From Faecalicatena orotica (GTDB taxonomy: Bacteria > Bacillota > Clostridia > Lachnospirales > Lachnospiraceae), in assembly GCF_003149245.1 (NCBI RefSeq), contig NZ_QGDL01000021.1, forward strand, positions 18,014-82,013: a DNA stretch of 64,000 nucleotides, written 5' to 3'. Of this stretch, positions 44,512-54,978 are shown one piece after another (the stretch's first letter is position 1; each line of letters begins with the position of its first letter). A program made the position numbers and the translations under genes. The notes under the pieces were generated by a model, which was not told the DNA's origin, searched no databases, and saw only the letters and a list, made by a program, of their open reading frames with translations.

Positions 44512-45420
44512 TTATGCTAAACTATACATTTCTGTTATCTTATTTAAAATCTGTATATCGAATGTCTCTTTCCCACCCCATTCATACTCAAATCCATTTT
44601 CATCTGTACAGACATTTTCCTTTGTCTGATTCAAATGTGCTATACAGGAGCAGTTGCCCAAATATCTTGCCCAAAGCGAAAACGTTGACCCTGAAGCAAT
44701 AATTATTTTACTTCTCGACAACGCTAGTATATCTGATATACTATTTCCAAATGTAATCTGTCTAACATTTGGTATTTTAATCAACGTTTCCAGTTCCTCA
44801 TCTTTTCCGTCAGAAAAAATATTAAAAGAAATGCCAGGGCATTCCTTATTGATTATTTTTACAACATCCATATACCAGTCAATAGGGGTACTTGTATTTA
44901 CACAGTTGACATTATTTAAATCTGTATAATTTTTTGAAAAATCGCCTAATCGAATATGTATATTAATTTCATTTTTAAAATCATGAGTTAAATAGCTGTT
45001 ATTTTTAGGATGAAGTGTACTGGCTATCAGTCTATTTACAAAATCTCTCTTATCCAAAATATCGGATAAAGTCATACTACATTCATCATAAATATATACT
45101 TGTTTACGTCCAGACTTAATTTCTTCTCTATTCTTGATTTTTTCACAAAACGTTAAGGCTACCAACTTATTGAAACCTGCCACCTGAGTTTTAGACGGTC
45201 TAAACAACCCTGAATAGAATCTTTTATCTTTTTCTTTCCTTAACCATGGACCAATTTTTATAGATGGCCAGGTGGGAAAGATCAAATCTGCACCTAATTC
45301 ATCAGCTAAAATTGCTGCCTTAGAATAGGTAAACAATAAATTACCAAGTCCAGATCCCCCAAGTCTTACTATTCCACAATCTAAATTTGATAGCTTTGGA
45401 TATAAATACAACATAACCAT
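44512..45420 (-). CDS. GT11-like (fucosyltransferase-like) glycosyltransferase
   Basis: 302 residues. HIRLGDF (about 155-161) and ASGSTFSLWARYL (about 255-267) mirror the HxRxGD and STFSWW motifs of GT11. The N-terminal GGSGLGNLLFTYSKA resembles GLGNQMFQYA. It is a divergent member, so fucose transfer is likely but not certain. ATG 45420 follows AAGAGGGTGG. Confidence 0.72.
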   Translation of the reverse strand: MVMLYLYPKLSNLDCGIVRLGGSGLGNLLFTYSKAAILADELGADLIFPTWPSIKIGPWLRKEKDKRFYSGLFRPSKTQVAGFNKLVALTFCEKIKNREEIKSGRKQVYIYDECSMTLSDILDKRDFVNRLIASTLHPKNNSYLTHDFKNEINIHIRLGDFSKNYTDLNNVNCVNTSTPIDWYMDVVKIINKECPGISFNIFSDGKDEELETLIKIPNVRQITFGNSISDILALSRSKIIIASGSTFSLWARYLGNCSCIAHLNQTKENVCTDENGFEYEWGGKETFDIQILNKITEMYSLA

Positions 45421-45461
45421 ACCCACCCTCTTTTCTACATTAATATGTATTTGACTTCCTT

Positions 45462-46781
45462 CTACAAATAACGTGCGGATTTAAAAAGTCTTCTATAACA
45501 CCAGCAAATTATCAAAATCGTAAACGGGTAAAATAGTCCAAAGAAATGGTTACTAAAAAACATTTCTATTGCTGCCTGTGATACTACAGCATACATTGCA
45601 ACATGATAAGCCGAATACGTCTTTCTATAATTATTATAAATACGACCTACAAACCACCCCAGAAAACAAGATCCTATCATAGATCCCCAATAGCCAAAAT
45701 CTTTAAATAAAACGGTAATATATGTAAATGTATTAAAACTAGATCTTGGAGTTAATACATAGAGATCAGCAAAATAGCCATCCAATTGAAGCCAGGATAT
45801 TAAAGGTTTTAACATCCACAAACCATATGTTCGTGTGTTTTGCGTTTCCAGCACATACTGGACATTGTTCCATGCCGATGTCAAATATATATATGGAAAT
45901 CTGAGCGCGGGTAATCCATTCCAGTCAATACTTTTTGCATAATAATCATTTTTATTATAATAATAGTCTTTAATTGCAGTTACAAAACTCTCTATAGAAA
46001 AATTACTTTGATCCTGTACCAGTCCTTTTAAGGGGAAAGCAACAAAGATAAAAAATAACCCCATAATCCCAATAGCTATATACAATTTCCTGCTGTTTTT
46101 TTTATTCATGGGGTAATATCTTCTAATTGCGATAATAGTAATCAAAGCAATTGCGAGAAACACCGACTTATTAAATTGTACAGTCCATGTCAAAAGTAAT
46201 ACTGCATATGTCCCTAAAATAAACCCTGTTTTTTTAGTTTTCCAAGCCATAGCTATAGCCGGGAAGATACAATAGGACGTTACTGTTCCTAAGAAAAATC
46301 TAATTCCTGTAGTTAGTTTCAAAATTAATTCAAATTGGCCAATGCACATCAATACAATGCTATGAAATTGTAATGACTTAATTTCATCAAACGTTGGCTC
46401 ATAAGCCTTTTGAATAATTAATTCATTCTTTTCAATTAGTTGTTTCTTATTCATCACAAGCGAAAGTATCACAACGTAAGCTAGCATATTAATGATTCCG
46501 AGAAACCATGTACTGGCTTTCAAAGGAACATAATACACACTGCTAATAGAGTGTGTGAATATCACTAAAGAAAAAGGAACTAACGCAAAATATATGTATG
46601 GATTTAATATATCCCGGTTTTTTACCCCCTTGATTAAACAGTATAATAGAATTGCAGTTGCAATCACTCTCAATACAAACACATTGGGTGCATCAGAGAA
46701 TCCAACCGTTTTCCAAAGAACTATAATTGTCATAATCGCTAGTAATAACGATCGTTTGAAAACTCTCTTTGAAACCTTCAT
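45462..46781 (-). CDS. Wzy-like polysaccharide polymerase (minus-strand cluster)
   Basis: 439 residues, about 11 hydrophobic segments with a large loop near 245-330. The call rests on topology and on its place beside glycosyltransferases and a flippase. It is not evidently related to the polymerase at 31500, which implies a different linkage. Confidence 0.7.
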   Translation of the reverse strand: MKVSKRVFKRSLLLAIMTIIVLWKTVGFSDAPNVFVLRVIATAILLYCLIKGVKNRDILNPYIYFALVPFSLVIFTHSISSVYYVPLKASTWFLGIINMLAYVVILSLVMNKKQLIEKNELIIQKAYEPTFDEIKSLQFHSIVLMCIGQFELILKLTTGIRFFLGTVTSYCIFPAIAMAWKTKKTGFILGTYAVLLLTWTVQFNKSVFLAIALITIIAIRRYYPMNKKNSRKLYIAIGIMGLFFIFVAFPLKGLVQDQSNFSIESFVTAIKDYYYNKNDYYAKSIDWNGLPALRFPYIYLTSAWNNVQYVLETQNTRTYGLWMLKPLISWLQLDGYFADLYVLTPRSSFNTFTYITVLFKDFGYWGSMIGSCFLGWFVGRIYNNYRKTYSAYHVAMYAVVSQAAIEMFFSNHFFGLFYPFTILIICWCYRRLFKSARYL

Positions 46782-46788
46782 TAACTAA

Positions 46789-47796
46789 CTACCTTTCATA
46801 TTCTCTTTTTAAATTGCGCTGTATCTTTTTAACTGTTGATTTTAAGTCTCCATAAACCAAGCATCTGATAGTAGTCTCAATTTTTCTAAACCAAAAAACA
46901 TAAGGACGATTCCACCCCAGTATTTTATTAACTTTTTTTTCGTATTTTATATCTCTGACTACGAATTTCGGATGTTTTAATGGGAAACCCAATTCATAAA
47001 GATGCGTATTGAAAAATTGAGCATTTCCTCTTGCCATTTTCCGTATATCGTCAGATGAATGAACAGATCCATCACCAATACCAATATTACTGACCATATT
47101 TTTGGTAGGGACTATATATACCTGGTTTTGAGAAAATCGCAATGCGTTTTTATAGAATTCCGGACCTGGAATATGCCCTTCATAATAAATATCGTTCTTA
47201 TACCCCATTATTTTCTTTTGATACCCCGGTTTTAACTGTTTTGCCACTCTACATATACAATTGGTAATATACTCGTCATCCGCATATTCCATATTTTGAC
47301 TTAAATATGTTCTTCTCCAAGTTGCATATCCCCAAATTGATCCTTCTCCCGCAAAAAAGTAATCCGCAGTTGGGTCTTTATATTCCCCTAAATAATTCAA
47401 GCCTGTGACATAATGAACACGATAATCATCCTTATATTTTTCCAATAATTCAGCACAAAATCTAAAAAAGCTATCAGAAACCAAGACATCATCTTCTAAA
47501 AAAATACATCGATCCACTATAGAGAATATTTTTTCTTGCGAATCAAAATATTTTGCATATAACCCCATGTTTTCTTCTGAATACAGTTTATATACTTCGC
47601 ATTCCCAATCAATGTCTTCAACTATTTTTCTGCAAATTTTAATCTTTTCGGCATCATTTTCATTTCGTGGTCCATCACCTAATAGAAACAGAATCGATGG
47701 CCTTGCTTTTTTTACAGCTCCAAAAACCCTTTGCAGGGCATTCGGCCTGATAAATACATTTAGCGCCACTGGTACATTTACTAAACTCTTTTTCAT
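46789..47796 (-). CDS. GT-A fold glycosyltransferase
   Basis: 335 residues. N-terminal VPVALNVFIRPNALQRVFGAVKKARPSILFLLGDGPR and the acidic metal site FLEDDVLVS (about 99-107) fit a GT2-like inverting enzyme. No membrane segments. I use ATG 47796 after AAGGAAAA; an upstream ATG at 47844 overlaps the preceding gene. Sugar unknown. Confidence 0.75.
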   Translation of the reverse strand: MKKSLVNVPVALNVFIRPNALQRVFGAVKKARPSILFLLGDGPRNENDAEKIKICRKIVEDIDWECEVYKLYSEENMGLYAKYFDSQEKIFSIVDRCIFLEDDVLVSDSFFRFCAELLEKYKDDYRVHYVTGLNYLGEYKDPTADYFFAGEGSIWGYATWRRTYLSQNMEYADDEYITNCICRVAKQLKPGYQKKIMGYKNDIYYEGHIPGPEFYKNALRFSQNQVYIVPTKNMVSNIGIGDGSVHSSDDIRKMARGNAQFFNTHLYELGFPLKHPKFVVRDIKYEKKVNKILGWNRPYVFWFRKIETTIRCLVYGDLKSTVKKIQRNLKREYER

Positions 47797-47830
47797 CCTT
47801 TTTTCCTTATAATAGTTCTTACAGTTCCCT

Positions 47831-48775
47831 TTAATCTTCAACAAAATAGGTCTTAGTAAATTTCTGGTTATTAATAAACATTACTGTTGTTGCAACATTA
47901 GAATGACTAAATACAAAATAATCGCACTTGCTCAATAGCATAACATCGAAGATAACTTCCTTACCTAATAAATAGTTATGGTTTTCTCTCTCTACATTCT
48001 TTTTTAAATGTATCCCCTCTATATCCCCTTTTTTAGCTCTAAATGCCTCTGAAAAGAATACTTTTTCGGGAAATTTTTCTAAAAAGACAGCAATAGCTTC
48101 CTCATCATCAGTACATAATAAAATTGCATCTGGATTATACTCCAGAACATTTTTGTATACACATGCCAGATAATTTTCTAATGATGCAGATAAAAAGTGA
48201 TTAGCCACTTTAATTTTCTTATCAGTACCTCTATAATGGACACCCAATACTCTCTTTCCTCTCATTTTTTCTTTATAAAAGTTCTCAACTTGAGAGGATA
48301 TTTCTTCTTTGGGTAAAAGATATGTATTAATTACGTCTACAATTTCATTAGCTTTGAACCAATCAATTGTGAAATAATTCTTTCCATCTTTATATGGTAA
48401 GTACTCCCTCATCGTACTAAAATCTGATAGTATGTAATTTTTGCTTTCCATTGCATCTTTTACAGAAATTCCAAACGGTTGCTCAAAGTAATACTCCCAT
48501 GCATTTTTTGTTCCTTTATACGTGTTTACTTCATTATATAAAGTAGGGTAATTTTCCATATCAATAACTGGTATATAGCCCTTCTTTAAAGCATAAACAA
48601 TATGTCCGGCAACATATAAATAATTTGCATAAAAACCAGCCCAGGGAATTTTTCTTCTAATCAAGTAATATCTATCATCTTTTGAAAACCAATTTTTTAT
48701 ACAGATACAATATTTTTTGGTTGTTATTTTTTTTATACGATCTTTTACAATTCTTTTTAGTATTGCAAATCTCAT
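47831..48775 (-). CDS. GT23/O-FucT-like fucosyltransferase family protein
   Basis: 314 residues. VHYRGTDKK (about 179-187) is the GDP-fucose-binding HxRGTD motif of NodZ/FUT8-like enzymes. Later segments LLCTDDEEAI and FVFSHSNVATT match the donor-binding C-terminal half. Probably transfers fucose; this is the second fucosyltransferase-like gene in the minus-strand cluster. ATG 48775 has AAAGGAAA upstream. Confidence 0.72.
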   Translation of the reverse strand: MRFAILKRIVKDRIKKITTKKYCICIKNWFSKDDRYYLIRRKIPWAGFYANYLYVAGHIVYALKKGYIPVIDMENYPTLYNEVNTYKGTKNAWEYYFEQPFGISVKDAMESKNYILSDFSTMREYLPYKDGKNYFTIDWFKANEIVDVINTYLLPKEEISSQVENFYKEKMRGKRVLGVHYRGTDKKIKVANHFLSASLENYLACVYKNVLEYNPDAILLCTDDEEAIAVFLEKFPEKVFFSEAFRAKKGDIEGIHLKKNVERENHNYLLGKEVIFDVMLLSKCDYFVFSHSNVATTVMFINNQKFTKTYFVED

Positions 48776-48804
48776 ACTATTTCCTTTCATACTAATGGGT
48801 TTGT

Positions 48805-49980
48805 TTAGCAATCTATATCTTTTAGTAACATTTCAGCTCTTTTAATCCATGTCATACATGCTTTTTTTTCTTCAACAACAGTTTTCATTGAATTCTGAAG
48901 CCCAGGATTATCGTAAATATTTAAAATCACCTTTGATAACAATTCAGGTGAACTATCACTAACCAAAAAATCTTTCGAAAGCTGATCCATACAGATTTCT
49001 TCAATTTGACCAACATTCGTTCCAATAAATGGCAACGCAGCTCCAATCATGTCATACATCTTTAACGGTGAGTAGTAAAAATAATTATTTTTTTCATAAG
49101 GCATCACTCCTAAATCAGATGCATAGAGATATTCTTTCATCTCTTGCAGGCTAACTTTTCCTTTGAAAATCATATTTGAATGACTTCTTGTATAGTTGAC
49201 AATGTAATCGTGAAGCTCTCCATCTCCGAGTACAAGAAAAAGAATGTTTTCGTGCTTTTCAAGTAATTCTACGGCAGTACAAAAATTTTTAATTCCGTGC
49301 CATATTTTCAAGCTTCCAACAAATGTAACTATAAATTTACCTTCAAAATCTTCTTTCTCGCGTACGTTTGTTCTTAATTTCTCTATAGTGTTTTTATCCT
49401 CAAAATACAAGTCTCCCATATAACCATTTGGGATAACAAGAAACTTTCGATGGTTAAATCCATAATGCTCACAGAGCATATCCCTACAAATATTTGAAAC
49501 AACATACACCTTATCAGCAGCAAATAAAATCTTTTTCTCCCACTTTTCCAATTGACGGGTCATAGGTTCTTTTTTTAATACACCACGTTCATAAAACATA
49601 GGGGTATTTACTTCGTAAATTAGTTTTGCTCCAAACACTTTTGCAATATAGATAGCAGTGATATCAAAATCAGTTGAGCGGGCAAGTACATGGGTAGGTA
49701 TAAAGTTCTCTCTCTTTAATTTGTTGATAATATACTTACTTTTTTTCAATGATAGATACTTTTTTCTGACGCATCTAATAACAGCTAAAATACATTTTAA
49801 TCTGCTTTTCCATCTATTTACCCCTACATTAACAGGCTTCTGAGATCCATCTTGCGGAACTGGATACGTTCGCACATTTTCACGACCAATTATTTTCTCA
49901 AAGGCGTGACACATGCCAAGAGCGTGCGAATTACTCCCATCGCTAGTTCCTAATTCATCATTGATATAAAGAAGTTTCAT
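48805..49980 (-). CDS. Glycosyltransferase, GT4-like
   Basis: 391 residues. GT-B fold with N-terminal LYINDELGTSDGSNSHALG, VVSNICRDMLCEHYG and the donor-domain segment FVGSLKIWHGIKNFCTAVELL; DLGVMPYEKNNYFYYSPLKMYD replaces the standard E-x7-E. The start overlaps the upstream gene by 23 bases. Confidence 0.85.
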   Translation of the reverse strand: MKLLYINDELGTSDGSNSHALGMCHAFEKIIGRENVRTYPVPQDGSQKPVNVGVNRWKSRLKCILAVIRCVRKKYLSLKKSKYIINKLKRENFIPTHVLARSTDFDITAIYIAKVFGAKLIYEVNTPMFYERGVLKKEPMTRQLEKWEKKILFAADKVYVVSNICRDMLCEHYGFNHRKFLVIPNGYMGDLYFEDKNTIEKLRTNVREKEDFEGKFIVTFVGSLKIWHGIKNFCTAVELLEKHENILFLVLGDGELHDYIVNYTRSHSNMIFKGKVSLQEMKEYLYASDLGVMPYEKNNYFYYSPLKMYDMIGAALPFIGTNVGQIEEICMDQLSKDFLVSDSSPELLSKVILNIYDNPGLQNSMKTVVEEKKACMTWIKRAEMLLKDIDC

Positions 49981-51535
49981 TTAATGCCTCCATCTTGGAA
50001 ATCTTTATCTTCACAGTTTTGGCCGTGAATTTATTGGATTGAACCAGTGTGGTGAGTCCATATGCGCCTACAGTGCTGCCGACAGATTTTAAAACACAAA
50101 CGGAATCATTAGCTAGAACTTCAATCTTAAACAAGGGAGACATTGTACTAATATTAAAGTAAAGATTTCCCATTGATTTTTTTAGCTTTAATGTAATCGT
50201 TACTTCCAGACCTTGTTCATCAACTAAAATATCTTCTGGAAATACTACTTTTTGCGTATAGTATCCAAAGAAATCTTTTTCCTGTATTAAACCGCAATAG
50301 TTATGGATTGTTTCTGACGATACGCTATATCTTCTACCATATTGGCTTCCACAGTATGGACCTAAAGCACCTTTAAATACGTATTCACCAGAGTTAGAGC
50401 AAATATTTGCGATGATCGGGCCCTTTTCAGCTAAATAGTGTTTTCTTCCACTAAAAAGACACACAAAGAATTCGTCTCCCCTTCTGAAAGCAACACCACT
50501 ATCGGATTCATTAATCTTTATATTATTCCATTCATCACCATCAACATCAGATATTTTCGTCAGAACCAACCAAAGCGCTAAATGAGAAAAATATACAGAT
50601 GAGTAATGATAGTCCCACCACCAATTTTTTTGTTCCCCCGGCAGATCATTCATAATTAAATTGTTATTCTCCAATGCTTTATATATTTTACTTTCAAAAT
50701 AGTTCCATGCTCTATTCCTTGCTTCCACTGCAGAAACTGAGTTGAGTAAATAAACAGCCGGCCCCCAGGCGAAAATTTGATTAATTCCTCTCCCCAAGTA
50801 ATTCAGGTCTCCTGCCGGGTCCACCATGTTAATCACTTGCTGAATTGACTTTTCGTTATAATGAATGTCTATTCCATTACCCTCTAAAAACAATAATGTT
50901 GCTACAGTAAAAACATGGTACTGAAAGTTAAAGCTACGTCCTTTTGGCAGCAGATCCTCGTAGAAACCATCATTAAAACAGGCAAGATCCACTTTTTTCT
51001 TTAAATCATCAATTACCTTTAAATAGGTCGGATCATCTGTCCATTTATGCTTACAATAATTAACATAAATACGCATTGGGTGCCAATTTATTGTTGCATT
51101 ATTGCTATCTTTCTGTATTAAAATGAAGTCTTTCAACTCATTTATATAACTTGCAATATCCCCAAAGAATGTATTCTGCTTATTATTTTGTTTTTTCCCC
51201 AAGAACTCAACTAACACACAAATTGCAAAATTATTAAAATCCCAATGATACGCTGGCTCTTTTTGGTATTCAATTGAATTTATCATGAAACCCTTTAGAA
51301 GCGCTTTTCCTTCCCTTATATATTCCTCGTTCGAGATTTGGTAACCATATATTATCAATGCTACAGCCAAATGTGTCTCTCCATAATGAAAACCGATAAC
51401 TTTTTTATCTACCAAATCAACTAATACACTTCCCTCGCCGTTGGGATTATACTTTATCCCGTTTCTCAATTTGTTAAGTATTTCAACAATTGGAAGGTCA
51501 AGCCTAGATTTGAATTTCTCTTCTTCTTTCATCAT
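49958..51535 (-). CDS. Heparinase II/III- or lyase-like two-domain protein
   Basis: 525 residues. The N-terminal 330 residues look like an alpha/alpha toroid (repeated Trp/Tyr-rich helices, e.g. NLYLGRGINQIFAWGPAVYLL), the rest like a beta-sandwich, as in polysaccharide lyases. No signal peptide, so it acts in the cytoplasm. Heparinase-like proteins recur in capsule and O-antigen loci beside oxidoreductases, where they may make or edit uronic-acid units. Function unproved. Confidence 0.6.
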   Translation of the reverse strand: MMKEEEKFKSRLDLPIVEILNKLRNGIKYNPNGEGSVLVDLVDKKVIGFHYGETHLAVALIIYGYQISNEEYIREGKALLKGFMINSIEYQKEPAYHWDFNNFAICVLVEFLGKKQNNKQNTFFGDIASYINELKDFILIQKDSNNATINWHPMRIYVNYCKHKWTDDPTYLKVIDDLKKKVDLACFNDGFYEDLLPKGRSFNFQYHVFTVATLLFLEGNGIDIHYNEKSIQQVINMVDPAGDLNYLGRGINQIFAWGPAVYLLNSVSAVEARNRAWNYFESKIYKALENNNLIMNDLPGEQKNWWWDYHYSSVYFSHLALWLVLTKISDVDGDEWNNIKINESDSGVAFRRGDEFFVCLFSGRKHYLAEKGPIIANICSNSGEYVFKGALGPYCGSQYGRRYSVSSETIHNYCGLIQEKDFFGYYTQKVVFPEDILVDEQGLEVTITLKLKKSMGNLYFNISTMSPLFKIEVLANDSVCVLKSVGSTVGAYGLTTLVQSNKFTAKTVKIKISKMEALNETSLYQ

Positions 51536-52559
51536 TTTCCTTCCTCAAAATGCTCATTATTAATAGTGTTTGTCGCGTTTTTTTCAAAGGAATTAAATTA
51601 CTTTCCAATCGTCCAGTTTGAAGACACGAATGAACTTCATTAACCTGATACTCAAAACCATCAAAAATATATTGATAGGTTTTTCGTTCGAGCAGATTAC
51701 CTTGACGATTATATAGACTTACGGTATTTGTTCTATTAAACTGACTGCCAAACTCAATGGAGCCATCGTTTCCATAGATACGTGCCCGACTTTCTCCCTT
51801 GAAATTTGAAGAAATATTTAGAAACGCTTTAGACTCAGTTGAATCTAATATTATTGCCCAATCTGTATCTATGTTGTTCTCTATAATTCGTTTGTTCCAA
51901 GACATAATATATTTACCTGATAAAAATTCCTGCGGAAAGGAGAGTGCGTAAATCCCATAATCATTCAGCACACCATAATCGTTCTTGCTTATATATTGAT
52001 CAGGATTCATTCGAATCTGATTTTTATAAAAATCAACTCGAATCAACTCAATTGAACCAATCCGTTTTTCTTTTATCCACTTTTGAGCTTGGGCAAATGT
52101 AGGAAGGCATTTGCTCCACATACCTTCCATCAAAAAACACTTGTTTTTCCTTGCAATTTCTTGCAATTCATCAAAATTTTTTAAGGATGTTACAAGAGGC
52201 TTCTCGCACAACACATTAAATCCTGCACATAAACATTTTTTCACATGTTCATAATGGTGGTGTGTTGGAGTTGCTATGTAAACAATATCAAATTTGTTAC
52301 CATCAAAAAAATCTTGAAATTTATTTGTTGAAAATGGAATGTTAAATCTTTTAGCAAAAGTCTTTCCCTTTTCATTTGTTCTTGAGTAGACTGCACTAAC
52401 AATACTTTTTTCATTCCCCTGAATTGCACGGCAAAATGTCGTAGCCATATAACCTGTTCCAATTATTCCCCATTTTATTGGATTTTTTTTCGGCCTACGG
52501 GAATTTTTATAGTCCTTAAATCGAGTATTTATCTTCTTTATAACGTCCATTTTTTTCAA
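51504..52559 (-). CDS. Gfo/Idh/MocA-family oxidoreductase
   Basis: 351 residues. Rossmann motif GIIGTGYMA (31-39), the ATPTHHHYEH segment and catalytic-type Lys121 in CEKPL. It oxidises or reduces a sugar or sugar acid with NAD(P). It overlaps the lyase-like gene by 32 bases and is part of a four-gene set (49958-54943). Confidence 0.9.
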   Translation of the reverse strand: MKKMDVIKKINTRFKDYKNSRRPKKNPIKWGIIGTGYMATTFCRAIQGNEKSIVSAVYSRTNEKGKTFAKRFNIPFSTNKFQDFFDGNKFDIVYIATPTHHHYEHVKKCLCAGFNVLCEKPLVTSLKNFDELQEIARKNKCFLMEGMWSKCLPTFAQAQKWIKEKRIGSIELIRVDFYKNQIRMNPDQYISKNDYGVLNDYGIYALSFPQEFLSGKYIMSWNKRIIENNIDTDWAIILDSTESKAFLNISSNFKGESRARIYGNDGSIEFGSQFNRTNTVSLYNRQGNLLERKTYQYIFDGFEYQVNEVHSCLQTGRLESNLIPLKKTRQTLLIMSILRKENDERRREIQI

Positions 52560-52562
52560 TCC

Positions 52563-53573
52563 TTACGTCATTTTATAAAGTATATCTTTCGTTACTTCGC
52601 CATGACAATCGAACCCTTTTATATACTGCCTATATGTTTCAAGAGCATATTCTCCAAGTCTTTTCTCTTCTTTGCCAGTGCTCCCCGCCATATGGGGTGA
52701 TAAAAAAATATTCCTCATATAAAGTAATGGTGACCACGGCCATATAGGCTCATGTCCAGTTACATCCAACAATGCACACTTTGTGGCATCTCTCTTTAAT
52801 GCTTTCACCAGATCTTTCTCAACAACAGTAGACCCTCTTCCGGTATTTATAAAAGTAGCTCCTTTTTTCATGGAGTTAAACAGTTTATAATTTAATAAAT
52901 TTTTTGTAGATGGTATATCTGGCAAATGATTTGATATTACATCTGAATTTTCGAAAATTTCTTCGAGGCTAACTACTACTGTTCCCCATTCGTTTGCTTC
53001 TTCTTTAGATATGGCAGGATCAGATATCAGTACCCGGAGATTATAGGGGCGGAGTAGTTCCACTACATAACTGCCAATAGCGCCAACACCAATTATGCCT
53101 ACCGTAGCTTCATAATTTCCGGGCTTAATTTTAATTATGCTATGAGCTTTATTGTAGTTATATCGATACAGTGGAGACTTGTATATACGTTGTGCTTGAA
53201 AATACCCTTTATTTGCCAATAAGATTTGAGCCACAGTGAACTCGGCAACAGCTATACCATTTGCTTGTCCTGATTGAAAAATCTTTATACCATTCTCTAA
53301 GAATGGTTCTGCAAAGTATTTCACAGTTCCTGCCGCATAAAACACGGCTTTTAAATTTGGAAAGATATCGACTATTTCATTTTGGGTAAATTGAGGCATA
53401 TACCATGTTGAGAAAATAACTTCGACATCATCAAACTCTCTTTTTCTTTTTAATACATCATTTTTAGTAAAACAAATATCATTTAAATTACATCCTATTG
53501 TATCCAACACTTTATTAATATCAAATACCATTTTTAATTTGGAAATATTATCATTTAAAAAGATTACTTTCAT
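52563..53573 (-). CDS. D-2-hydroxyacid dehydrogenase family protein
   Basis: 336 residues. Nucleotide-binding GVGAIG (162-167), the catalytic Arg in NTGRGS and the SPHMAGST His region are visible. It should interconvert a 2-hydroxy and a 2-keto acid with NAD. The start overlaps the six-hairpin gene by four bases. The role in a glycan cluster may be to make a keto or lactyl-type substituent. Confidence 0.88.
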   Translation of the reverse strand: MKVIFLNDNISKLKMVFDINKVLDTIGCNLNDICFTKNDVLKRKREFDDVEVIFSTWYMPQFTQNEIVDIFPNLKAVFYAAGTVKYFAEPFLENGIKIFQSGQANGIAVAEFTVAQILLANKGYFQAQRIYKSPLYRYNYNKAHSIIKIKPGNYEATVGIIGVGAIGSYVVELLRPYNLRVLISDPAISKEEANEWGTVVVSLEEIFENSDVISNHLPDIPSTKNLLNYKLFNSMKKGATFINTGRGSTVVEKDLVKALKRDATKCALLDVTGHEPIWPWSPLLYMRNIFLSPHMAGSTGKEEKRLGEYALETYRQYIKGFDCHGEVTKDILYKMT

Positions 53574-54943
53574 GAGTAGTTAATCTCCCTCATTCGTTCA
53601 TGTTCAACTTCCAGAGCATATGAACTGGCATATACAAGGGCTGTACTTGTATATTTATTGTGTACAATTGCTCCTTCTACGGTATATGAGAAAATTCCTC
53701 CTGCAGCTTCGCCTTTTGCAACAGTATTTTTTTTACACCAGTACATCGCTTTAGATATTGCTTCATCATATACTGTACTATGCACAACTTTCGACCACTC
53801 TAACAGTGCTTTCGCTATCACAGGAACAGCTTTACAATCTATCCCCATCAACGGCGATAATAAATTGTATGCCCATCCTCCATCTGATGTTTGACAATGT
53901 AGCAAAGTTTCTACAGTTTCTTCTATTATATTTCGTATACTATCCGATTGCAGAACCCTATACGTTGGAATTAACCCTTCTAATGCCCAACCTTGTCCTC
54001 TGCCAAATGCACCTCCATGTATCCTGTCATTTTCATCGATACAAGTAGCAAAACATTTCTTTCCCTTTATATAAAAGATATCTATATATTTATTAACGAA
54101 ACCTTCCAAAAAATCCCTATATACTTTTTTTCCGGTTAGAGAGAATAGTTCAGCAAACAGTCCTGCTGTAAAACCAATGTCTACAATATTCTTTTTAGTT
54201 ATCCAATATTTCATTTTTATATCATAGCCGAATAAAACCATTCCATCTTTTCTGGCTGTTTCCATTATCCAAGCCGCAGTTTTTTCCGCTGCATTTAAAT
54301 ATTTTTCATCGTGTGTAGATTGAAATAACTTCAAACAGCAATTATGTGCGATATAACAAGAATCGTTTGGGGCTAAAATAGGGTGTGCCCCATCATCCAT
54401 ATAATCAATTCTTACAATCCAGCCACCACTAATATGCTGATTTAAAAGGATAATATCACCTAGTTTTTTTGCTTTATCCATTTCACCAACTAAGCAGTGA
54501 TAACGTACTACTGCAGCGTTAGTCCAAATCCAACTTGGTAAACACCAAGAAGCTTTCTCGGCGATATACCCGCCATAATGTAATCCTGAGTATTTGTAGC
54601 CAATAGGAATGTAAGAACTCTCAAGAAATTGTTTCCAAAGTCCTTCTGCCATTTCAAATTTCTTCAGTTTTTTTAAGGTGTGCCCTTTCATACTGAAAGA
54701 CATTGGACAATTCTTAAATTCCTCATTTGCTACCAAGTTCTCAACAGGATAAATATCAGATTTTTTAATTCCTGAATATATTTCTCCATTTATCTCAATT
54801 TCTTTATTCATTGAATTCTGCTCAAGTTCATCTAAAATAGTTGGTGGAAAATCAACTATTTTTACTGTTGCAGGCAATGAATTATCTCTTTTTAATATTT
54901 TTTTAGCGTGTTTGTGAATGGCTCCATATATATGATATTTCAT
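53570..54943 (-). CDS. Six-hairpin glycosidase-like protein (GH88/GH105-like)
   Basis: 457 residues. Helical (alpha/alpha)6 pattern with FGRGQGWALEGLIPTYRVL near 320-338, which resembles the RGNGW motif of unsaturated glucuronyl/galacturonyl hydrolases, and QTSDGGWAYNLL near 355-367. No signal peptide. A cytoplasmic hydrolase-like protein in a biosynthetic cluster is unexpected; it may trim or proofread, or be a sugar epimerase/binding protein of the same fold. Confidence 0.62.
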   Translation of the reverse strand: MKYHIYGAIHKHAKKILKRDNSLPATVKIVDFPPTILDELEQNSMNKEIEINGEIYSGIKKSDIYPVENLVANEEFKNCPMSFSMKGHTLKKLKKFEMAEGLWKQFLESSYIPIGYKYSGLHYGGYIAEKASWCLPSWIWTNAAVVRYHCLVGEMDKAKKLGDIILLNQHISGGWIVRIDYMDDGAHPILAPNDSCYIAHNCCLKLFQSTHDEKYLNAAEKTAAWIMETARKDGMVLFGYDIKMKYWITKKNIVDIGFTAGLFAELFSLTGKKVYRDFLEGFVNKYIDIFYIKGKKCFATCIDENDRIHGGAFGRGQGWALEGLIPTYRVLQSDSIRNIIEETVETLLHCQTSDGGWAYNLLSPLMGIDCKAVPVIAKALLEWSKVVHSTVYDEAISKAMYWCKKNTVAKGEAAGGIFSYTVEGAIVHNKYTSTALVYASSYALEVEHERMREINYS

Positions 54944-54978
54944 TTTTTCTCCTATCTATAAATCATAAAATAGGTGAA

